A DNA stretch of 64,000 bases from Dictyobacter vulcani (GTDB taxonomy: Bacteria > Chloroflexota > Ktedonobacteria > Ktedonobacterales > Ktedonobacteraceae), in assembly GCF_008974265.1 (NCBI RefSeq), contig NZ_BKZW01000002.1:930001-994000 (forward strand), given 5' to 3'. This document shows, piece after piece, positions 60,561-64,000 of the stretch. A program made the translations under genes and the position numbers. Position 1 is the first letter of the stretch; every line of letters starts with the position of its first letter. A model generated the notes under the pieces. It was given only the letters and a program-made list of their open reading frames with translations, did not search any database and had not been told where the DNA came from.

Positions 60561-60905
60561 ATGAATTTGAGCACTCTCACCTATGAACTGGTGCTGACAA
60601 CACCGATTTCTCTCTCTACTTCTACAGCTAAGACGCACTATAATCTGGTATCCCTGCAAACGGTTGGTTACCAGTTGCAGGCTACTCCAGTTGCTCAACA
60701 TAAGCACACAGGCGCGCTCATACATGTGCCTATCGATGTCGTTACTACCGATACGACGGCTCAGGTGAGTCCGACCGGTAGTGCCTTCAATCCGACGCTC
60801 TTTGTATCAGGTTTGTTTTTGCTGGCAGTCTCGGTTGTGATGTTCTGGTATCTGTTGAAGCGTTTCCAGTTGAACAAGCCAGATATCCAGAATATGGTTC
60901 CCTGA
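60561..60905 (+). CDS. Small single-TM protein, hypothetical
   Basis: 114 residues if started at ATG 60561 (MNLSTLTYEL). The frame is open back to ATG 60429, which would add a hydrophobic N-terminus (LLFFVLICIVTLCQFTIICL). The ribosome site is unclear for either start. Thr/Val-rich middle, then a C-terminal TM (LFVSGLFLLAVSVVMFWYLL) and KR-rich end, giving a tail-anchored topology. No family recognised. Followed by a good hairpin. Confidence 0.45.
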   Translation: MNLSTLTYELVLTTPISLSTSTAKTHYNLVSLQTVGYQLQATPVAQHKHTGALIHVPIDVVTTDTTAQVSPTGSAFNPTLFVSGLFLLAVSVVMFWYLLKRFQLNKPDIQNMVP

Positions 60906-60933
60906 TGGCGTGGTGAATGTCCATATATAAAGA

Positions 60934-60968
60934 AAAGCTCCTTCAATTCGCAGTATTGAAGGAGCTTT
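60934..60968. terminator. Bidirectional terminator before purA
   Basis: Perfect 14-bp arms AAAGCTCCTTCAAT and ATTGAAGGAGCTTT with a 7-nt loop, between the small TM gene (+) and purA (-). Confidence 0.85.
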
Positions 60969-60991
60969 AATCTTATCGGCTAATGATGAAT

Positions 60992-62266
60992 TTATGCCAT
61001 CAAGGTCTGGTCACGATCAGGACCGACGCCGACGCTATGGATACGTACGTTGACCAGTTCGGCCAGGCGGTGCAGGTATTTGCGGGCGTTGAGTGGAAGA
61101 TCCTCCAGCGTTTTTGCTTTCTCGGTGGATTGTTGCCAGCCGGGGAGTACTTCATAGATGGGTTCGCATTGCTCGTGGATGACTGGATCGGGCAGGTGCT
61201 CGATGACTTCGCCTTTGTAGCGGTAGCCGGTGCAGACAGGGATCTCGGCCAGGGTATCCAGGACATCCAGTTTGGTGATATTGAGGTCGGTGCAGCCGTT
61301 GATCTCAGTGACATAGCGGGTGACGACGGCATCGAACCAGCCGATGCGGCGTGGACGACCGGTCGTAGCGCCAAATTCTCCACCCAGGGTGCGCAGATGG
61401 TTACCCATCTCATCGTGCAGTTCCGTTGGCATTGGACCTGTGCCGACCTGGGTGCTGTACGCTTTGGCGACGCCGATAACCTGATTGATGTAGCGAGGTG
61501 GAATGCCTGCGCCTGCGGACGCTCCGGCTGCGGTCGGTGATGAACTGGTGACAAAAGGATATGAACCCCAGTCGATATCTTTCATGGCGCTCAACTGACC
61601 TTCGAGCAGGACCGTCTGGTTTTCTTGCAGGGCCTTGCGTACAATCGGCATGGTATCGACAATTCGTGGCTGTAACTGCTTGCCCCATTCCAGGGCGTCG
61701 GCGATCAGTTTCTCGATATCAAAGGGCTGCTGGCCATAGACATGCGTCAGGATTGCGTTATGTTTTTTGGCGACTGCGGTTAACTTGACGCGTAAGATGT
61801 CTTCGTGCAAAAGATCATGGAAACGGATGCCAATGCGGCCAACTTTATCGGTGTAGGCTGGACCAATACCGCGTCCGGTGGTCTCTACCCGATACGCGCC
61901 ACGGGCCTCATCTTCGACCTTGTCGAGGAGTTTATGATAAGGCATTACTACATGGGCGCGATCAGAGATATATAAATGATCGACCGAGACGCCCTGTCTG
62001 GCAATACCAGCCATCTCATCAATCAAATCCTGAGGATCAATCACGGTGCCGGTTCCCATGACGCAGATACAATTGGGATTAAAGATACCACAGGGTACCA
62101 GGTGGAGCTTGAATTCACCATAGCTATTGACCACTGTGTGTCCTGCATTACCACCGCCCTGGAAGCGCATGCAGAGATCGGCCTCCTTGCTTAAAAGATC
62201 GACAAGTTTGCCTTTACCCTCATCCCCCCACTGTGTGCCTACAACTACGGTTACTGTTCCAGCCAT
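60992..62266 (-). CDS. purA: Adenylosuccinate synthase
   Basis: 424 residues, the usual length. Joins IMP and aspartate with GTP to give adenylosuccinate, the first committed step to AMP. Motifs: GTQWGDEGKGKLVDLL (phosphate loop), FQGGGNAGHTV, TGRGIGPAY, SYPFVTSSSPTAAGA, GEFGATTGRPRRIGW and the base-recognition KLDVLD. The loop usually written EGAQG is EGQLSAM here, a lineage variant. The start follows GGAGAGGAG and lies only 5 bp after the stop of the TrmB-like gene, so the two form an operon. Confidence 0.97.
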   Translation of the reverse strand: MAGTVTVVVGTQWGDEGKGKLVDLLSKEADLCMRFQGGGNAGHTVVNSYGEFKLHLVPCGIFNPNCICVMGTGTVIDPQDLIDEMAGIARQGVSVDHLYISDRAHVVMPYHKLLDKVEDEARGAYRVETTGRGIGPAYTDKVGRIGIRFHDLLHEDILRVKLTAVAKKHNAILTHVYGQQPFDIEKLIADALEWGKQLQPRIVDTMPIVRKALQENQTVLLEGQLSAMKDIDWGSYPFVTSSSPTAAGASAGAGIPPRYINQVIGVAKAYSTQVGTGPMPTELHDEMGNHLRTLGGEFGATTGRPRRIGWFDAVVTRYVTEINGCTDLNITKLDVLDTLAEIPVCTGYRYKGEVIEHLPDPVIHEQCEPIYEVLPGWQQSTEKAKTLEDLPLNARKYLHRLAELVNVRIHSVGVGPDRDQTLMA

Positions 62267-62271
62267 AACGG

Positions 62272-63162
62272 CTACTCCTCTCCTAATTGCAATGCTTTTT
62301 GCATCGATGTATATAGATTCGATGGCAGGCTGATTGGTTGTGATCCCATAGTTGTGATCGCGACCAGTTGCTCAGCGTCTTCGGTGGGCAGTAAGCCACG
62401 GCGCAAATTCACCAGATGCGGACCAAAGGCGGCCTCAAGTTCCGGTGAAAGGTGTTCGTAGATCGCAGCCAGATACGCCTCGTCCCGAATAAACTTTTCT
62501 ACCACACGTACCATTGTTCGATTCTGGGTGATTACGCCCGTCGCAGGTGCATCCAGGGACGCGACCAGGGCCTCTTCAAAGTCGATCGCCAGCGCAATCA
62601 CATGGCCGCCCACGACTTTTTCGGGTCCCTCGTGCTGATAGATCCTGGCATAATCAGCACTGGCTTCACCAAAGAGATTTAAAATGACGGTGCAACCGCG
62701 CTCACGTGCCGCCCGTAACACATCGGCGAAGCGTTCAAGATCTTCGGCCCACAGGCTGGCTGCGATACGATGTTGCGCCATGGTAATCAACTCACGCAAA
62801 CGTGCCTCAATGCGTTGATAGTCATTGAGTTCCCAGAAGTGTCCTACCCCGTCAGGACGCTCAAGCGCAGCAAGTTGCTGCTCTACATCCTGACAGCGCT
62901 GTATTGTCTCCTCCTGAATGCGCCGTAGCAAGCGAGCAGGAGGGACAGGAGCATAGCGCACCGGATCGGCGCTCACAGCAGTAACACGTTCCTTGGTAGT
63001 CATAGTTTCAAGCGCCTGATACGTGTTGGCCCGTGGCAGGCCCGTGCCCTTGCTGATCTCATAGCCCGTAGAGTGCGGATGCTGGAGCATGAAGATATAA
63101 ATTTGTGCTTCCGCTCCGGTAAATCCCAGATGTTTCAGCTCCTCAATGGTCGCGATACTCAC
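62272..63162 (-). CDS. TrmB-family transcriptional regulator
   Basis: 296 residues from GTG 63162 (AAAGGAGG 8 nt upstream); the longer upstream frame lacks a ribosome site. N-terminal TrmB winged helix (LKHLGFTGAEAQIYIFML, GYEISKGTGLPRANTYQALE), a coiled-coil (IQEETIQRCQDVEQQLAALE), then a phospholipase-D-like effector region (HRIAASLWAEDLERFADVLR, VILNLFGEA). TrmB proteins often sense sugars. Here it is the first gene of an operon with purA, so purine-linked control is possible but unproven. Confidence 0.9.
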   Translation of the reverse strand: MSIATIEELKHLGFTGAEAQIYIFMLQHPHSTGYEISKGTGLPRANTYQALETMTTKERVTAVSADPVRYAPVPPARLLRRIQEETIQRCQDVEQQLAALERPDGVGHFWELNDYQRIEARLRELITMAQHRIAASLWAEDLERFADVLRAARERGCTVILNLFGEASADYARIYQHEGPEKVVGGHVIALAIDFEEALVASLDAPATGVITQNRTMVRVVEKFIRDEAYLAAIYEHLSPELEAAFGPHLVNLRRGLLPTEDAEQLVAITTMGSQPISLPSNLYTSMQKALQLGEE

Positions 63163-63343
63163 GCGCCTGGCCTCCTTTCTCGATTCTACGATAGTAGTAG
63201 TATTTGCTACTACCAATAATAACTATAAGGATCAGGCTGTCATTTGTCAAGGGTAGGCAGTCTATAGTACGTGACCTTCTGGCTTGATTTTGGGTAGAAA
63301 GCATGTTAGGCTGATGACGTTATTAGCAGAAAAGGAAGCGTTT

Positions 63344-64000
63344 ATGTCTGAAGAACAAGTCATACAGGAAACTTCTACATTATGTACGCGTGAGAGTCTG
63401 GCAGCGGATCTGCGCCGACTGGGATTAAAAGCGGGCATGACCGTGCTTGTGCATACCTCATTACGTTCTCTGGGCTGGGTCTGTGGAAGTCCAGTTGCCG
63501 TGGTTGAAGCTTTGATGGATGTCGTAACCGCGTCCGGTACGCTGGTCATGCCAACGCAGACCGGCAATTATTCAGATCCAGCGAACTGGCAGCATCCGCC
63601 CGTTCCGCAACCCTGGTGGGATGTAATTTATGAAGCCATGCCAGCCTTCCGTCCTGAAGTCACACCATCACATAAGATGGGTGCCGTAGTTGAAGCTTTC
63701 CGGACGCATCCGGGTGTTGTGCGTAGCAATCATCCACAGGTCTCTTTTGCGGCGTGGGGGAAGCATGCAGAACAAATCATTGCCAACCATGCACTCGAAA
63801 ATGGACTTGGCGAGCAGTCGCCGCTGGCGCGTATGTATGATCTTGACGGCTATGCGCTCCTCCTGGGTGTCGGGTATGACAGCAATACCACCTTTCACCT
63901 GGCCGAGTATCGTGCCCCCGGGGCCCAAGAAGTACAGTTAGGGGCACCAATCATCGAAAATGGCACGCGTATCTGGAAACGCTTCAAGGACATCGAGCTT
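63344..64000 (+). CDS. AAC(3)-family N-acetyltransferase, 3' truncated by the window edge
   Basis: Start ATG 63344 with AAAGGAAG upstream; the frame is open to the window end (219 residues visible; the family is about 265). Antibiotic_NAT fold: LRRLGLKAGMTVLVHTSLRS, GTLVMPTQTGNYSDP, MPAFRPEVTPSHKMGAVVEA, SNHPQVSFAAWG, LGEQSPLARMYDLDGYALLL. Related to aminoglycoside 3-N-acetyltransferases. Environmental members often act on other substrates, so resistance cannot be claimed. Confidence 0.92.
   Translation, partial: MSEEQVIQETSTLCTRESLAADLRRLGLKAGMTVLVHTSLRSLGWVCGSPVAVVEALMDVVTASGTLVMPTQTGNYSDPANWQHPPVPQPWWDVIYEAMPAFRPEVTPSHKMGAVVEAFRTHPGVVRSNHPQVSFAAWGKHAEQIIANHALENGLGEQSPLARMYDLDGYALLLGVGYDSNTTFHLAEYRAPGAQEVQLGAPIIENGTRIWKRFKDIEL

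Noticed and set aside
61000-61554. Long alternative frames on both strands within purA
   Set aside because: purA is a complete, well-conserved gene; the overlapping frames have no recognisable family.
63344-64000. Calling the AAC(3)-family gene an antibiotic-resistance determinant
   Set aside because: Family membership alone does not show aminoglycoside modification, and the gene is cut by the window edge.

Overview
The window looks like chromosome of a large-genome, filamentous soil Chloroflexota of the Ktedonobacteria type. This is inferred from the gene mix (giant NRPS, WYL, TrmB and HxlR regulators, STAND-plus-histidine-kinase signalling, HEAT/TPR proteins, miniature transposon-like repeats) and the moderate GC content; no rRNA or other taxonomic marker is present. 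I saw no tRNA, rRNA or CRISPR array.

Layout. 1-21576 is the 3' part of one giant non-ribosomal peptide synthetase (NRPS) gene: a C-domain tail, three A-T-E modules, a glycine-type module whose A domain carries an inserted luciferase-like monooxygenase, and a final Ala-type module with a thioesterase. It is followed by an unusual YidC-like membrane insertase. 23.1-25.5 kb holds a quinone-oxidoreductase-like gene, a small RiPP-precursor-like gene and an HxlR regulator; matching palindromes lie upstream of the oxidoreductase and over the regulator start. 25.7-34.1 kb carries a membrane TPR protein with a 36-bp tandem repeat, two tandem 4-TM paralogues, an MFS exporter, an MBL hydrolase, an ACT protein and a WYL regulator. 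34.6-38.4 kb is a heterodimeric ABC exporter pair. 38.7-42.7 kb is a peptide ABC importer operon (binding protein and two permeases, no ATPase). 43.0-47.3 kb is a STAND regulator, a histidine kinase and an SRPBCC protein. 47.3-50.8 kb has a Nudix hydrolase, a PP2C phosphatase, an APH-type kinase and a HEAT protein. 51-56.2 kb holds membrane, HEAT and XRE-GAF proteins, an SDR of the mannonate-oxidoreductase type, a GNAT and the 3' end of a TIM-barrel isomerase gene. 58.86-64 kb has the reductase end of a flavohemoglobin gene, a Nudix hydrolase, a small membrane protein, purA with a TrmB-like regulator, and the start of an AAC(3)-family gene.

Two things cut across the annotation. First, at least six otherwise intact genes carry a single small indel, mostly at mononucleotide runs. 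In addition, about 2.7 kb (56165-58860) is an indel-rich segment in which the 5' halves of the two flanking genes are still dimly readable. Together these suggest consensus errors, though real pseudogenes are not excluded. Second, two families of short terminal-inverted-repeat elements occur: one of about 178 bp in two opposite-facing copies, the other of 160 bp.

The most interesting biology is the glycine-type A domain interrupted by a flavin monooxygenase inside an elongation module, the Gly/Tyr/Trp-rich leader-core small protein, and the HxlR operator pair that links the regulator to the oxidoreductase.
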